A stretch of DNA of 64,000 nt from Streptomyces violaceoruber (GTDB lineage: Bacteria > Actinomycetota > Actinomycetes > Streptomycetales > Streptomycetaceae). The stretch covers positions 1,922,001 to 1,986,000 of the forward strand of contig NZ_CP137734.1 of the NCBI RefSeq assembly GCF_033406955.1, given 5' to 3'. Positions 37,396 through 46,913 of the stretch are shown piece by piece. The notes under the pieces are model-generated. The model ran no database searches. It saw nothing but the letters and a program-made list of their open reading frames with translations, and was not told where the DNA came from. How positions within the stretch are numbered: position 1 is the first letter of the stretch; each line of letters opens with the position of its first letter. A program made the position numbers and the translations under genes.

Positions 37396-37513
37396 CCGGG
37401 CCGAACAAGGCGGTCGCAACGGTCTTCCGTCTTCTTCGGGGAATGTGAAGAAAAGGAAATGCGGAATGCGTCGCGGATCGCGCCCGGACGGGTCGGGGAG
37501 GGCACCGCGCGGG

Positions 37514-38029
<516 letters not shown>

Positions 38030-38198
38030 TCACCCCTTCGGTGGCGAGTCCGCGCCGGCCGTCGTGGAACTGTCGCCGGCTTGTCCGGGTGTTGTCACGC
38101 TTGCCGCCCGGGTCTTGGCGATGGCATCCGGGCGGGCGCACGGTCTGTCCATGCGACGGTCCCGACGACGGGACGGTCTCCCGACGTGGAGGTGCGCC

Positions 38199-38408
38199 AT
38201 GTGTGTCCACCGGCCTTCCTGCCCCGCTTCCGACTCCCCCGAGGCGCGCGTCGTCACCGCGCACGTCGTCGCCGCCCACCCGGAGCAGGGGTGGAACCTG
38301 CTGTGCGACGGCACGGTCGTCTTCGACGACACCGGCGAGCTGCTCCCCGACGGCCGTGTGGTCGCCCCGAGCCGGGTGCCCGCCGGGCGCCTGGCGATGG
38401 CCGCCTGA
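38199..38408 (+). CDS. DUF5999 family protein
   Basis: A 69-residue protein starting MCVHRPSCPASDSPEARVV, with the family pattern C-x-H-x-P-x-C, then AAHPEQGWNLLCDGTVVFDDTGELLPDGRVVAP. Such proteins are common and conserved in Streptomyces; the Cys/His cluster suggests metal binding, but no function is known. ATG at 38199 is chosen over upstream in-frame starts because of the GGAGG 6 bases before it and the fit to the family. It ends 16 bp before the convergent hydrolase gene. Confidence 0.85.
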   Translation: MCVHRPSCPASDSPEARVVTAHVVAAHPEQGWNLLCDGTVVFDDTGELLPDGRVVAPSRVPAGRLAMAA

Positions 38409-38424
38409 ATCCGTCCGGTACGGC

Positions 38425-39252
38425 TCAGTCCTTCTCGGCGACGAACTCCCGCAGCAGGGAGGCGAGCAGCTCCGGCTGGTCCTCGGGGATCAGCGTCCGG
38501 GTGTCCTCGACCTCCACGAGCCGTCCCCGCGGGAGGAGTTCGGCCAGGCGCCGGCCGTGGGCACGGGGCATCATCAGGTCCTCGGTCGCCCAGACGACGA
38601 GTGCGGGCCGGTCGAACCTCCGCAGGCCCTGGGCGGCTTCGAGCAGTTCTTCGCGGCGCACGTGCGTGCCGTAGTGCCGGAAGTCGCGCCGGATCGCCGG
38701 GTCGGTGCGCAGCGGGCGCAGCCAGCCGTCGACGACCTCGTCCGGCACGGGCCGCTTGGTGAGGGCGCCGATGCCGACCGGGAGGCGCCGCAGCGGCCCC
38801 AGGCCGAGGGTGCGCACCAGCAGGGACACGCCGCCGGGGGCCCGGCAGGCGATGCCGATCAGCTTCCCGGGCAGGCCCGGCGGGTAGTTGTCGAACGCCT
38901 CGCAGGCGACGAGCGCCAGCCGCGCGAGCCGCTCCGGGTGCCGGGCGGCCACCGTCTGGGCGCGCCCGCAGTCGTTCTCGACGAGGGTGACGTCGGTGAG
39001 GTCGAGGCGGTCGAGGAACTCGGCGATCAGCTCGTTGACCAGGTCGGGTGTGGGTGGCCTGCGCATCGGTCGGCGGTGTGCGCCGTAGGGCAGGGTCGGC
39101 GCGATCACCCGGTGGTCGGTGCGCAGGTCGGCGAGGACCTTGCGCCAGACGGTCCGGTCGTGGACGAGGCCGTGGAGGAGGACGACGACGGGGCCGTCGC
39201 CGCCGGTGTCCTCGTACTCGATGGTCCCCGCGCTCAGTTCGATGTCCGGCAT
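38425..39252 (-). CDS. Alpha/beta-hydrolase fold protein
   Basis: A 275-residue alpha/beta-hydrolase: VVVLLHGLVHDRTVWRKVL (oxyanion HG at about 27-28), then LTDVTLVENDCGRAQTVAARHPERL at the nucleophile elbow. The elbow reads E-N-D-C-G, so Asp94 replaces the usual Ser, as in dehalogenase-like relatives. The late catalytic His position reads DTRTLIPEDQP, with no His, so normal hydrolase chemistry is doubtful. ATG at 39252. It lies 27 bp upstream of RidA-side genes on the same strand direction only by stop order, so it may belong to the aryl-CoA catabolic set or be separate. Cytoplasmic. Confidence 0.82.
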   Translation of the reverse strand: MPDIELSAGTIEYEDTGGDGPVVVLLHGLVHDRTVWRKVLADLRTDHRVIAPTLPYGAHRRPMRRPPTPDLVNELIAEFLDRLDLTDVTLVENDCGRAQTVAARHPERLARLALVACEAFDNYPPGLPGKLIGIACRAPGGVSLLVRTLGLGPLRRLPVGIGALTKRPVPDEVVDGWLRPLRTDPAIRRDFRHYGTHVRREELLEAAQGLRRFDRPALVVWATEDLMMPRAHGRRLAELLPRGRLVEVEDTRTLIPEDQPELLASLLREFVAEKD

Positions 39253-39279
39253 GCCCGAATGCTAGGTGTCGCGGGCGGG

Positions 39280-39678
39280 TCAGGGCAGTACCGCGAACCC
39301 GTCCAGTTCCACCAACGCCCGTTCGTCCCAGAGCCGTACGACCTCCACGACCGCCATCGCCGGGTAGTCGCGGCCGGCCAGCTCGCGCCAGGTGCGGCCG
39401 AGTTCGGCGGCGTGGGTGCGGTACGCGGCGACGTCGGTGGCGTAGACGGTGACACGGGCGAGGTCGGCGGGGGTGCCCCCGGCGGCGCGCAGGGCGGTGA
39501 GGAGGTTGGTGAGGGCCTGCTCGAACTGGGCGGGGAGGGTGTCGCCGGTGACCTGGCCGTCGGTGTCGAGGGCGGTCTGGCCGGCCAGGAAGACGACACG
39601 GGTGCCGGTTGCGACGACGGCGTGGGAGAAGCCGGTGGGCGGCGACAGTTGGGGCGGGTTCACCCGTTCGGCGGTCAT
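39280..39678 (-). CDS. RidA family (YjgF/YER057c) protein
   Basis: A 132-residue protein with the RidA pattern: FSHAVVATGTRVVFLAGQTALDTDGQVTG near the start, FEQALTNLLTALRAAGG, and VTVYATDVAAYRTHAAELGRTW. RidA proteins are trimers that hydrolyse enamines and imines to ketones and ammonia. The canonical enamine-hydrolase Arg (in the R-x-x-V segment, ARVTVYATD) is present in comparable position. Its start overlaps the stop of the acyl-CoA dehydrogenase gene as ATGA, tying it to the aryl-CoA pathway, where a dearomatised 2-amino intermediate would be an enamine. Confidence 0.88.
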   Translation of the reverse strand: MTAERVNPPQLSPPTGFSHAVVATGTRVVFLAGQTALDTDGQVTGDTLPAQFEQALTNLLTALRAAGGTPADLARVTVYATDVAAYRTHAAELGRTWRELAGRDYPAMAVVEVVRLWDERALVELDGFAVLP

Positions 39679-40850
39679 GCTCCGGCCTCCTTGCTCGTGG
39701 CGTCGGTCCGGGACGGCTGGTACGTCCGGTACAGCTCCTTGGCGACGATGCCGCGCTGGACCTCGCTGGCGCCCTCGTAGACGCGCGGGGCGCGCACCTC
39801 GCGGTAGAGGTGTTCGAGGAGGTGGCCGCGGCGCAGGGCGCGGGCGCCGTGCAGCTGGACGGCGTGGTCGACGACGTACTGGGCGGTCTCGGTGGCGAGG
39901 AGTTTCGCCATCGCGGCCCGCCTCGGGACGTCCGGGTCGCCGGCGTCGTACGCCGTGGCCGCCGCGTACACCATCAGGCGGGCCGCCTCGGTGCGCAGCG
40001 CCATCTCGGCGACCTGGTGGGCGACGGTCTGGAGGTCGCGCAGCCTGCCGCCGAAGGCCTCGCGGGCGGTGGTGTGGGCGAGGGTCGCGTCCAGGGCGGC
40101 CTGCGCCATGCCGACGGCGAAGGCGCCGACGCTGGGGCGGAACAGGTTGAGGGTGTCCATGGCCACCCGGAAGCCGCGGTCGGGTTCGCCGAGCACGTCG
40201 TCCGCGTCGACGGGCACGCCGTCGAAGGTGAGGGCGCCGATGGGGTGCGGGGAGAGCATGTCGAGCGGGGTGCCGGTGAGGCCGGGGCGGTCGGCGGGCA
40301 CGAGGAAGGCGGTGACGCCGCGGGCACCGGCGCCGGGGGTGGTGCGGGCGAACACCGTGTAGAAGTCGGCCTCGGGGGCGTTGGAGATCCAGCACTTCTC
40401 CCCGGTGAGCCGCCAGGCGGAGGCTCCCGCGCCGGGCCCGGCCTCCGGTTCCGCCCGCAGCGACAGGGCCGCCGCGTCGGAGCCCGCGTCGGGCTCGCTG
40501 AGGGCGAAGGCGGCGACCGCGGTGCCGTCGCTCACGCGGGGGAGCCAGCGGGCGCGCTGGGACTCGGTGCCGTGCGCGTGCACGGGGTGGGCGCCGAGGC
40601 CCTGGAGGGCGAGGGCGGTCTCGGCCTCCGTGCAGGCGTGGGCGAGGGACTCGCGCATCAGGCACAGGTCGAGCGCGCCCGAGGTGAACAGGCGGGGCAG
40701 CAGGCCGGCGGAGCCCAGCTCGGCGAGCAGGGGGCGGTTGACGCGGCCCGGCTCGCCCTGCTCGGCGAGCGGGCGCAGCCGTGCGGCGGCGAGGGCGCGC
40801 AGCTCGTCGCACCAGGTGAGTTGCGCCGGTTCGAGCGAGAATGCGGTCAT
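39675..40850 (-). CDS. Acyl-CoA dehydrogenase
   Basis: A 391-residue flavoenzyme of the acyl-CoA dehydrogenase family. Signatures are AAFALSEPDAGSDAAAL (FAD/substrate region), KCWISNAPEADFYTVFARTT, AYDAGDPDVPRRAAMAKLLATE and the C-terminal RVYEGASEVQRGIVAKELYR, whose YEG glutamate is the position of the catalytic base. It would oxidise a CoA thioester (alpha,beta-desaturation) with FAD. ATG at 40850 follows a GAAGGGA ribosome site; an in-frame ATG further up at 40877 adds residues outside the family. It heads the minus-strand ACAD-RidA transcript and is divergent from the aryl-CoA ligase gene. Confidence 0.9.
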   Translation of the reverse strand: MTAFSLEPAQLTWCDELRALAAARLRPLAEQGEPGRVNRPLLAELGSAGLLPRLFTSGALDLCLMRESLAHACTEAETALALQGLGAHPVHAHGTESQRARWLPRVSDGTAVAAFALSEPDAGSDAAALSLRAEPEAGPGAGASAWRLTGEKCWISNAPEADFYTVFARTTPGAGARGVTAFLVPADRPGLTGTPLDMLSPHPIGALTFDGVPVDADDVLGEPDRGFRVAMDTLNLFRPSVGAFAVGMAQAALDATLAHTTAREAFGGRLRDLQTVAHQVAEMALRTEAARLMVYAAATAYDAGDPDVPRRAAMAKLLATETAQYVVDHAVQLHGARALRRGHLLEHLYREVRAPRVYEGASEVQRGIVAKELYRTYQPSRTDATSKEAGA

Positions 40851-40898
40851 CGCGGTCCCTTCCCCTGCCCGGGCCACGATCCGCCCGGGCCCCGATCG

Positions 40899-40942
40899 AG
40901 GTTATCGCGCCCCGTTGACTGTCGTCACCAACACGATACGCT
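40899..40942. promoter_or_regulatory. Divergent promoters with candidate PaaX operator
   Basis: Holds the element GTTATC-N9-TGACTGTCGTCAC (40901-40928), also present at 47752-47779. TGAC-TGTC-GTCA is an inverted repeat. On the plus strand, TTGACT (40915-40920) and TACGCT (40937-40942), 16 bp apart, fit a promoter for the ligase gene. On the minus strand, TGACGA (40927-40922) and TAACCT (40904-40899), 17 bp apart, fit one for the dehydrogenase gene. The palindrome covers both -35 boxes, so one bound regulator could control both directions. Binding by the nearby PaaX-type protein is inferred. Confidence 0.65.
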
Positions 40943-40981
40943 CGTTGCGCGAGCCCACCACGACAAAGGGGGCGAACCGCC

Positions 40982-42679
40982 ATGGCCGATCCTCGCCGCG
41001 CGGACCCGCACCGCTCCGCCCACGTCGACACCTTCGCGCGCGACCACCTGCCGCCCCCCGAGCAGTGGCCCGAGCTGCTCTTCGACCTGCCGGAGCTGCG
41101 CTACCCGGAGCGGCTGAACTGCGCCGCCGAGCTGCTCACCGGCCCGCCCGGCGACCGTCCGGTCTTCCGCACCGCCTCCGGGGAGACCTGGACCTACCAA
41201 GGGCTGCGGGACCGCGTCGACCGGATCGCCCACGTGCTCACCGGCGACCTCGGTGTCGTCCCGGGCAACCGGGTGCTGCTGCGCGGCCCCACCGGCCCGT
41301 GGCTGGCCGCGTGCTGGCTGGCGGTGCTGAAGGCGGGCGCGGTGGCGGTCACCGTGCTGGCCCAGCAGCGCCCGCACGAGCTGCGCGCGATCTGCGAGAT
41401 CGCCCGGGTGCGGCACGCACTGTGCGACGTCCGGGCCGTCGACGACCTCGCCAAGGCGGAGATCGCCGGCCTGCGGATCACGACGTACGGCGGGGACGCG
41501 CCGGACGACCTGCACAGCCGCACGGCGTCGGACACGGTGCCCCCGACGCCGTACCGGGCCGTCGACACCGCCGCCGACGACGTGGCGCTGATCGCGTTCA
41601 CGTCCGGCACCACCGGGCGGCCCAAGGGGTGCATGCACTTCCACCGCGATGTGCTGGCGATCGCGGACACCTTCTCCGCACAGGTGCTCAAGCCGCGCTC
41701 CGACGACCTCTTCGCGGGCAGCCCGCCGCTCGGTTTCACCTTCGGGCTCGGCGGTCTCGTCGTCTTCCCGATGCGGGCCGGGGCGAGCGCCCTGCTGCTC
41801 GAACAGGCGGGTCCCAAGCAGCTGTTGCCGGCGGTCGCGGAGCACCGGGTGTCGGTGCTGTTCACCGCGCCGACGGCGTACCGCACGATGCTCGACGAGC
41901 TGGACGGGTACGACGTGAGCAGCCTCAGGCGCTGCGTCTCGGCGGGCGAGAACCTGCCCGCGGCCACCTGGCGGGCCTGGCACGAGCGCACCGGGCTGCG
42001 CGTCATCAACGGCATCGGCGCCACCGAGCTGCTGCACATCTTCGTGTCCGCCGCGGACGACGACATCAGGCCCGGGACGACGGGCGTTCCGGTGCCGGGG
42101 TGGCACGCGCGCGTGCAGGACGCGCACGGCGCACCCGTGCCCGACGGGGAGCCCGGACTGCTGGCGGTGCGCGGGCCGGTGGGCTGCCGGTACCTCGCCG
42201 ACCCGCGCCAGCGGGAGTACGTGCAAGACGGCTGGAACGTCACCGGGGACACCTACGTCCGCGAGCCCGACGGGTACTTCCGGTACGTGGCACGCGCCGA
42301 CGACATGATCATCTCCGCCGGGTACAACATCGCCGGGCCCGAGGTGGAGGACGCGTTGCTGCGCCACCCGGACGTGGTGGAGGCGGCGGTGGTGGGCCGT
42401 CCCGACCGGCACCGGGGGCAGGTCGTGGTCGCGCACGCGGTGCTGCGGGACGGGGCCGCGCGGGACGCGGACGCGCTGCGCGCGTTCCTGCGCGCGGAGC
42501 TGGCGCCGTACAAGTGTCCGCGGGAGATCCTCTTCCCGGACGCGCTGCCGCGCACGGCGACCGGCAAGCTCCAGCGCTACCGCCTCCTCGACCCGGCCGG
42601 TCCGGGCCCCTCCCCCCCTTCCCCGGGGCTCGTCCGAATCCCCTGGGCGGCCGGGCGCGACGCCGACGACATAAGATGA
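40982..42679 (+). CDS. Aryl-CoA ligase (2-aminobenzoate-CoA ligase-like)
   Basis: A 565-residue AMP-forming acyl-CoA synthetase. The P-loop is AFTSGTTGRPKGCMHFH (about residues 203-219). Motifs VINGIGATELLHIF, DGWNVTGDTYVREPDGYF and the C-terminal Lys in TATGKLQRYRL are intact. The SAEN region (VSAGENLPAATWRAW) and the short length of the N-terminal part match benzoate/2-aminobenzoate-CoA ligases. It should activate an aromatic acid with ATP and CoA in the cytoplasm, the first step of the cluster. ATG at 40982 follows AAAGGGGG. Its stop overlaps the start of the PaaX-type gene as ATGA. Confidence 0.85.
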   Translation: MADPRRADPHRSAHVDTFARDHLPPPEQWPELLFDLPELRYPERLNCAAELLTGPPGDRPVFRTASGETWTYQGLRDRVDRIAHVLTGDLGVVPGNRVLLRGPTGPWLAACWLAVLKAGAVAVTVLAQQRPHELRAICEIARVRHALCDVRAVDDLAKAEIAGLRITTYGGDAPDDLHSRTASDTVPPTPYRAVDTAADDVALIAFTSGTTGRPKGCMHFHRDVLAIADTFSAQVLKPRSDDLFAGSPPLGFTFGLGGLVVFPMRAGASALLLEQAGPKQLLPAVAEHRVSVLFTAPTAYRTMLDELDGYDVSSLRRCVSAGENLPAATWRAWHERTGLRVINGIGATELLHIFVSAADDDIRPGTTGVPVPGWHARVQDAHGAPVPDGEPGLLAVRGPVGCRYLADPRQREYVQDGWNVTGDTYVREPDGYFRYVARADDMIISAGYNIAGPEVEDALLRHPDVVEAAVVGRPDRHRGQVVVAHAVLRDGAARDADALRAFLRAELAPYKCPREILFPDALPRTATGKLQRYRLLDPAGPGPSPPSPGLVRIPWAAGRDADDIR

Positions 42680-43521
42680 TCAACGTGTCCGACCTGCACC
42701 TACAGCCCGCTCCGAGGTCCCTCATCGTCACGCTCTACGGCGCGTACGGCCGCTGCGCGCCGGGCCCGGTGCCCGTCGCCGAACTGATCCGGCTGCTGGC
42801 CGCGGTCGGGGTGGACGCGCCCTCCGTGCGTTCGTCGGTGTCCCGGCTGAAACGGCGCGGGCTGCTGCTGCCCGCCCGTACGGCCGCCGGCGCGGCGGGG
42901 TACGAACTCTCCGCCGAGGCCCGCCAGTTGCTCGACGACGGGGACCGGCGCGTCTACGCCACCGCGCCCCACGGGGACGAGGGCTGGGTGCTCGCCGTGT
43001 TCTCCGTGCCCGAGTCGGAGCGGCAGAAGCGGCACGTCCTGCGTTCGCGCCTGGCCGGTCTCGGCTTCGGCACCGCGGCGCCCGGTGTGTGGATCGCCCC
43101 GGCCCGGCTGTACGCGGAGACCCGGCACACCCTGGGCCGCCTCGGTCTGGACTCCTACGTGGACTTCTTCCGCGGTGAGCACCTGGGCTTCACGGCCACC
43201 GCCGAGGCGGTGGCCCGCTGGTGGGACCTGGCCGCGATCGCCAAGGAGCACGAGGCCTTCCTCGACCGCCACGAGCGCGTCCTGCACGACTGGGAGCGCC
43301 GGGCGGACACGCCGCCCGAGGAGGCCTACCGCGACTACCTCCTCGCCCTGGACTCCTGGCGCCACCTGCCCTACACGGACCCCGGGCTGCCCGCCCGGCT
43401 GCTGCCCGAGGGCTGGCCCGGCACGCGCTCGGCGGCCGTCTTCCGGGCGCTGCACGAGCGGCTGCGCGACGCGGGCGCCCAGTACGCGGCCATGGGACCG
43501 ACTCCGCCTCCCGGGCAGTGA
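42676..43521 (+). CDS. PaaX-family transcriptional regulator
   Basis: A 281-residue regulator. The N-terminal winged helix is seen in PRSLIVTLYGAYGRCAPG and VRSSVSRLKRRGLLLPAR. The central PaaX-type domain has GDEGWVLAVFSVPESERQKRHVLRSRLAGLGFGTAAPGVWIAPARL and the C-terminal domain has WDLAAIAKEHEAF and LDSWRHLPYTDPGLPARLLP. PaaX proteins repress aromatic catabolism and release DNA on binding an aryl-CoA. ATG at 42676 overlaps the ligase stop. Its likely target is the shared TGACTGTCGTCAC element upstream of the ligase, dehydrogenase and hydratase genes. A weak hairpin (CTGAGGG/CCCTCAG, 43535-43558) follows. Confidence 0.88.
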   Translation: MINVSDLHLQPAPRSLIVTLYGAYGRCAPGPVPVAELIRLLAAVGVDAPSVRSSVSRLKRRGLLLPARTAAGAAGYELSAEARQLLDDGDRRVYATAPHGDEGWVLAVFSVPESERQKRHVLRSRLAGLGFGTAAPGVWIAPARLYAETRHTLGRLGLDSYVDFFRGEHLGFTATAEAVARWWDLAAIAKEHEAFLDRHERVLHDWERRADTPPEEAYRDYLLALDSWRHLPYTDPGLPARLLPEGWPGTRSAAVFRALHERLRDAGAQYAAMGPTPPPGQ

Positions 43522-43604
43522 GTCACCTCACCTTCTGAGGGGATCAGCGAACCCTCAGCCTCCTCAGACCCTCTTCTCAGGTTTCTCACCTACCGTGCGG
43601 ACGC

Positions 43605-44516
43605 ATGAGTCTCGCACGTAACTTGAACCGGGCCCTCACCGTCACCACCGGCCTCCAGGTACGGAGAGCGCCCCGGGCGGCGAACGGGAGTCCGAGGGGA
43701 AGGCAGGGAGGGAAGTCCGCCGCCGCGCAGCCCGCGGCGCGCCGAGCGGCCCCGTACCGATGTCCGTCGGCCGGGGAACTGCCCACCGACCGGTTGCTGC
43801 GACGGCCCGTCTTCATCATCTCGTCCATCCGTTCCGGCTCCACCCTGCTGCGCATGATGATGGGCGCCCATCCGCGGCTGCACGCCCCGCACGAACTGCA
43901 CGTCGGCAAGGTGGAGGTCGCCTGCACCACCTGGCACTCCGAGCGCGCGATGGGCGAACTCGGCCTGCTCCGCGGCGACCTGGAGCACCTGTTGTGGGAC
44001 CGGGTCCTGCACCGTGAACTCATCAGGTCCGGCAAGGACTTCGTGGTCGAGAAGACACCGGCCAACGCCTACATGTACCAGCGTCTCAAGGACTGCTGGC
44101 CCGATGCCCGCTTCGTCTTCCTGCTGCGCCACCCCGAGTCGATCGCCCGCTCCTGGCACGAGAGCGATCCCGTCAAGCGCCCGCACGACACGGCCGTCAC
44201 CGACGTGCTGCGCTACATGACGGCCGTGCAGGAGGCCCGGTCGGCGGACGCCGACGGCTTCACCGTGCGCTACGAGGACATCACCGGCGATCCCGAGCGC
44301 GAGATGCGCCGCTTGTGCGCGTACCTCGGCGTCGACTACACGCCCCGGATGCTGAACTACGGCAAGAAGGGCAACGCCGAGCTGGTCAGGGGCCTGGGCG
44401 ACTGGCGCGAGAACATCCGCACCGGCACGGTGCAGCCGGGGCGCGAGCTGCCCGGCAAGGACGAGGTCCCCGAGCGGCTGCGCCCGATGTGCGCGGCCTG
44501 GGGCTACCCGTCCTGA
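43605..44516 (+). CDS. Sulfotransferase family protein
   Basis: A 303-residue cytoplasmic sulfotransferase. The 5'-phosphosulfate loop is IISSIRSGSTLLRMMMGAHP, the 3'-phosphate region is RFVFLLRHPESIARSWHE, and YEDITGDPEREMRRLCAYLGVDY follows. These bind PAPS and transfer sulfate to an unknown hydroxyl or amine. An N-terminal extension of about 45 basic and Gly/Ala-rich residues (to RRAAPYRCPS) precedes the domain, so a later start is possible. ATG at 43605. The end overlaps that of the convergent flavin hydroxylase by 13 bp. Its acceptor cannot be guessed from context, since it does not belong clearly to the catabolic pathway. Confidence 0.85.
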   Translation: MSLARNLNRALTVTTGLQVRRAPRAANGSPRGRQGGKSAAAQPAARRAAPYRCPSAGELPTDRLLRRPVFIISSIRSGSTLLRMMMGAHPRLHAPHELHVGKVEVACTTWHSERAMGELGLLRGDLEHLLWDRVLHRELIRSGKDFVVEKTPANAYMYQRLKDCWPDARFVFLLRHPESIARSWHESDPVKRPHDTAVTDVLRYMTAVQEARSADADGFTVRYEDITGDPEREMRRLCAYLGVDYTPRMLNYGKKGNAELVRGLGDWRENIRTGTVQPGRELPGKDEVPERLRPMCAAWGYPS

Positions 44517-46909
44517 CCCGGGCCGTGCAGCGTGAGCCTCGGCCTGGGGGCGTCGGTGCGTCCGGTGCGCGGTGGCCGGCTGCCCGCCCGGTACGGCGCG
44601 GGCCAGCGGGCGCCCGGTCCGTCGTAGCCCTGTTCGGCGGCGGCGTGCAGCGTCCAGTGCGGGTCGTAGAGGTGGGGGCGGGCCAGCGCGCACAGGTCGG
44701 TGCGTCCGGCCAGGACCAGCGAGTTGACGTCGTCCCAGGAGGAGATCGCGCCGACGGCGATGACCGGGACGCCCGCCTCGTGCCGGATGCGGTCGGCGTA
44801 CGGCGTCTGGTACGACCGCCCGAACTCGGGGCGTTCACCGGACACCACCTGCCCGGTGGACACGTCGATGGCGTCGGCCCCGTGCGCGGCGAAGGCACGG
44901 GCGATCTCCACCGCCTCCTCGGCGCTCGTGCCGCCCTCGGCCCAGTCGGTGGCGGAGATCCGTACGGTCATGGGCCGCTCGTCCGGCCACACCTCGCGTA
45001 CCGCGTCGAAGACCTCCAGCGGGAAGCGCAGCCGGTTCTCCGGTGAGCCGCCGTAGGCGTCGGTGCGGTGGTTGGTGAGCGGGGAGAGGAAGCCGGAGAG
45101 CAGGTAGCCGTGGGCGCAGTGCAGTTCGAGCAGGTCGAATCCGGCCCCGGCGGCCCGTTCGGCGGCGGCTCTGAACTGCTCCCGCACGTCCGCCAGTTGC
45201 GCCCGGGACAGCTCGCGCGGGACTTGACCGCCGGGCCGGTACGGCAGCGGGGAGGGCGCCACGAGGGGCCAGTTGCCGTCGGGCAGCGGCTCGTCCATGC
45301 CCTCCCACATCAGCCTGGTCGAGCCCTTGCGGCCGCTGTGGCCGAGCTGTACGCCGATCGCGGTGCCGGGCGCGCCGTCGTGCACGAAGTCGGTGATCCG
45401 CCGCCACGCCTCGCCCTGCCGGCCGGTGTAGAGGCCCGCGCAGCCGGGGGTGATGCGGCCCTCGGCGCTGACGCACACCATCTCGGTCATCACCAGGGCG
45501 GCACCGCCCAGGGCCCGGGCGCCGAGGTGGACCAGGTGGAAGTCGCCGGGGACGCCGTCGGTGGCGGAGTACATGTCCATCGGGGAGACGACGACGCGGT
45601 TGCGCAGGGTCAGCCCGCGCAGCCGGAACGGGGTGAACATCGGGGGCGTGTCCGGCGGGCAGCCGAACTCGCGCTCGACGGATTCCGTGAAGCCGGCGTC
45701 GCGCAGCCGCAGGTTCTCGTGGGTGACCCGGCGGCTGCGGGTGAGCAGGTTGAAGGCGAACTGGCGCGGCGGCTGGGCGAGGTACCGGTCCAGGTCCTCG
45801 AACCACTCCAGGCTGGCCTTGGCCGCCCGCTGGGTGGAGGCGACGACGGGGCGCCGCTCCTCCTCGTACGCGGTCAGCGCCTCCTGGAGGGTGGGCCGCT
45901 CCGCCAGGCAGGCGGCGAGCGCGAGGGCGTCCTCCACGGCGAGCTTGGTGCCGGAGCCGATGGAGAAGTGGGCGGTGTGCGCGGCGTCGCCGAGCAGGAC
46001 GATGTTGCCGTGCGACCAGCGTTCGTTGACCACCGTGCGGAAGGTGGTCCACGCCGACTTGTTGGACCGCAGCGGGCGGCCGCCGAGCGCGTCGGCGAAG
46101 ATCTTGGCGCAGCGGGCGGTGGATTCGGTCTCGTCCAGTTCGTCGAAGCCGGCCGCCCGCCAGACCTCCTCGCGCATCTCGACGATGACGGTGGAGGCGT
46201 CCGGCGCGAAGGGATAGCCGTGCAGTTGCATCACGCCGTGCTCGGTCTCCGCGATCTCGAAGCGGAACGCGTCGAAGGCGAAGTCGGCGGCGAGCCAGAT
46301 GTAGCGGCAGCGGTGGGGGGTGAGCCGCGGCCGGAAGACGTCGCGGTAGGCCTCGCGGGTGGCGCTGTGCACTCCGTCGGCGGCGACGACGAGGTCGTGG
46401 GTGCGCGCGAGGCGGTCCGGGGGCGGTGCCTCGGTGCGGAAGCGGAGTTCCACGCCGAGGTCGCGGCAGCGGTCGTGCAGGATTTCGAGGAGGCGGCGGC
46501 GGCCGAGGGCGGCGAAGCGGTGCCCTCCGGAGGTGTGGCGGGTGTGCCGGTGGACGATGTCGATGTCGTCCCAGCGGACGAAGTGCGCCTTGAGTGCCTC
46601 GTAGACGGTGGGGTCGGCGTGTTCGATGCCGCCGAGCGTTTCGTCGGAGAGGACCACGCCGAAGCCGAAGGTGTCGTCGGGGGCGTTGCGTTCGTAGACG
46701 GTGACCTCGCGGCCGGGGGCGAGGCGTTTGAGGAGGGCGGCGGTGTAGAGGCCGCCGGGGCCACCGCCGATGATCGCCGCTCGCAGGGGGTGGTTCGTCT
46801 TCGCGGGCGAGTGCGGGTTCGTGGGGGCTGGTTGCGCCCCGCGGCGGAGCCGCTGATCGACACGGCCCCGCGCCCCCGGGTCGGCTCCACTGCCCTGGGA
46901 CGAGCGCAT
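44504..46909 (-). CDS. Bifunctional aryl-CoA flavin hydroxylase/oxidoreductase
   Basis: An 801-residue fusion. Residues about 40-420 are an FAD monooxygenase: AAIIGGGPGGLYTAALL, then GDAAHTAHFSIGSGTKLAVEDAL as the second FAD motif. From about 430 an Old Yellow Enzyme-type FMN domain runs (MFTPFRLRGLTLRNRVVVSPM, ELHCAHGYLLSGFLSP). This architecture is that of salicylyl-CoA 5-hydroxylase and of 2-aminobenzoyl-CoA monooxygenase/reductase. It would hydroxylate and partly reduce an aromatic CoA ester. ATG at 46909 is the only usual start, 4 bp after the hydratase gene, but its first 40 residues are low-complexity. Substrate choice (anthranilate versus salicylate) is open. Confidence 0.85.
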   Translation of the reverse strand: MRSSQGSGADPGARGRVDQRLRRGAQPAPTNPHSPAKTNHPLRAAIIGGGPGGLYTAALLKRLAPGREVTVYERNAPDDTFGFGVVLSDETLGGIEHADPTVYEALKAHFVRWDDIDIVHRHTRHTSGGHRFAALGRRRLLEILHDRCRDLGVELRFRTEAPPPDRLARTHDLVVAADGVHSATREAYRDVFRPRLTPHRCRYIWLAADFAFDAFRFEIAETEHGVMQLHGYPFAPDASTVIVEMREEVWRAAGFDELDETESTARCAKIFADALGGRPLRSNKSAWTTFRTVVNERWSHGNIVLLGDAAHTAHFSIGSGTKLAVEDALALAACLAERPTLQEALTAYEEERRPVVASTQRAAKASLEWFEDLDRYLAQPPRQFAFNLLTRSRRVTHENLRLRDAGFTESVEREFGCPPDTPPMFTPFRLRGLTLRNRVVVSPMDMYSATDGVPGDFHLVHLGARALGGAALVMTEMVCVSAEGRITPGCAGLYTGRQGEAWRRITDFVHDGAPGTAIGVQLGHSGRKGSTRLMWEGMDEPLPDGNWPLVAPSPLPYRPGGQVPRELSRAQLADVREQFRAAAERAAGAGFDLLELHCAHGYLLSGFLSPLTNHRTDAYGGSPENRLRFPLEVFDAVREVWPDERPMTVRISATDWAEGGTSAEEAVEIARAFAAHGADAIDVSTGQVVSGERPEFGRSYQTPYADRIRHEAGVPVIAVGAISSWDDVNSLVLAGRTDLCALARPHLYDPHWTLHAAAEQGYDGPGARWPAPYRAGSRPPRTGRTDAPRPRLTLHGPGQDG

Positions 46910-46913
46910 CCGT

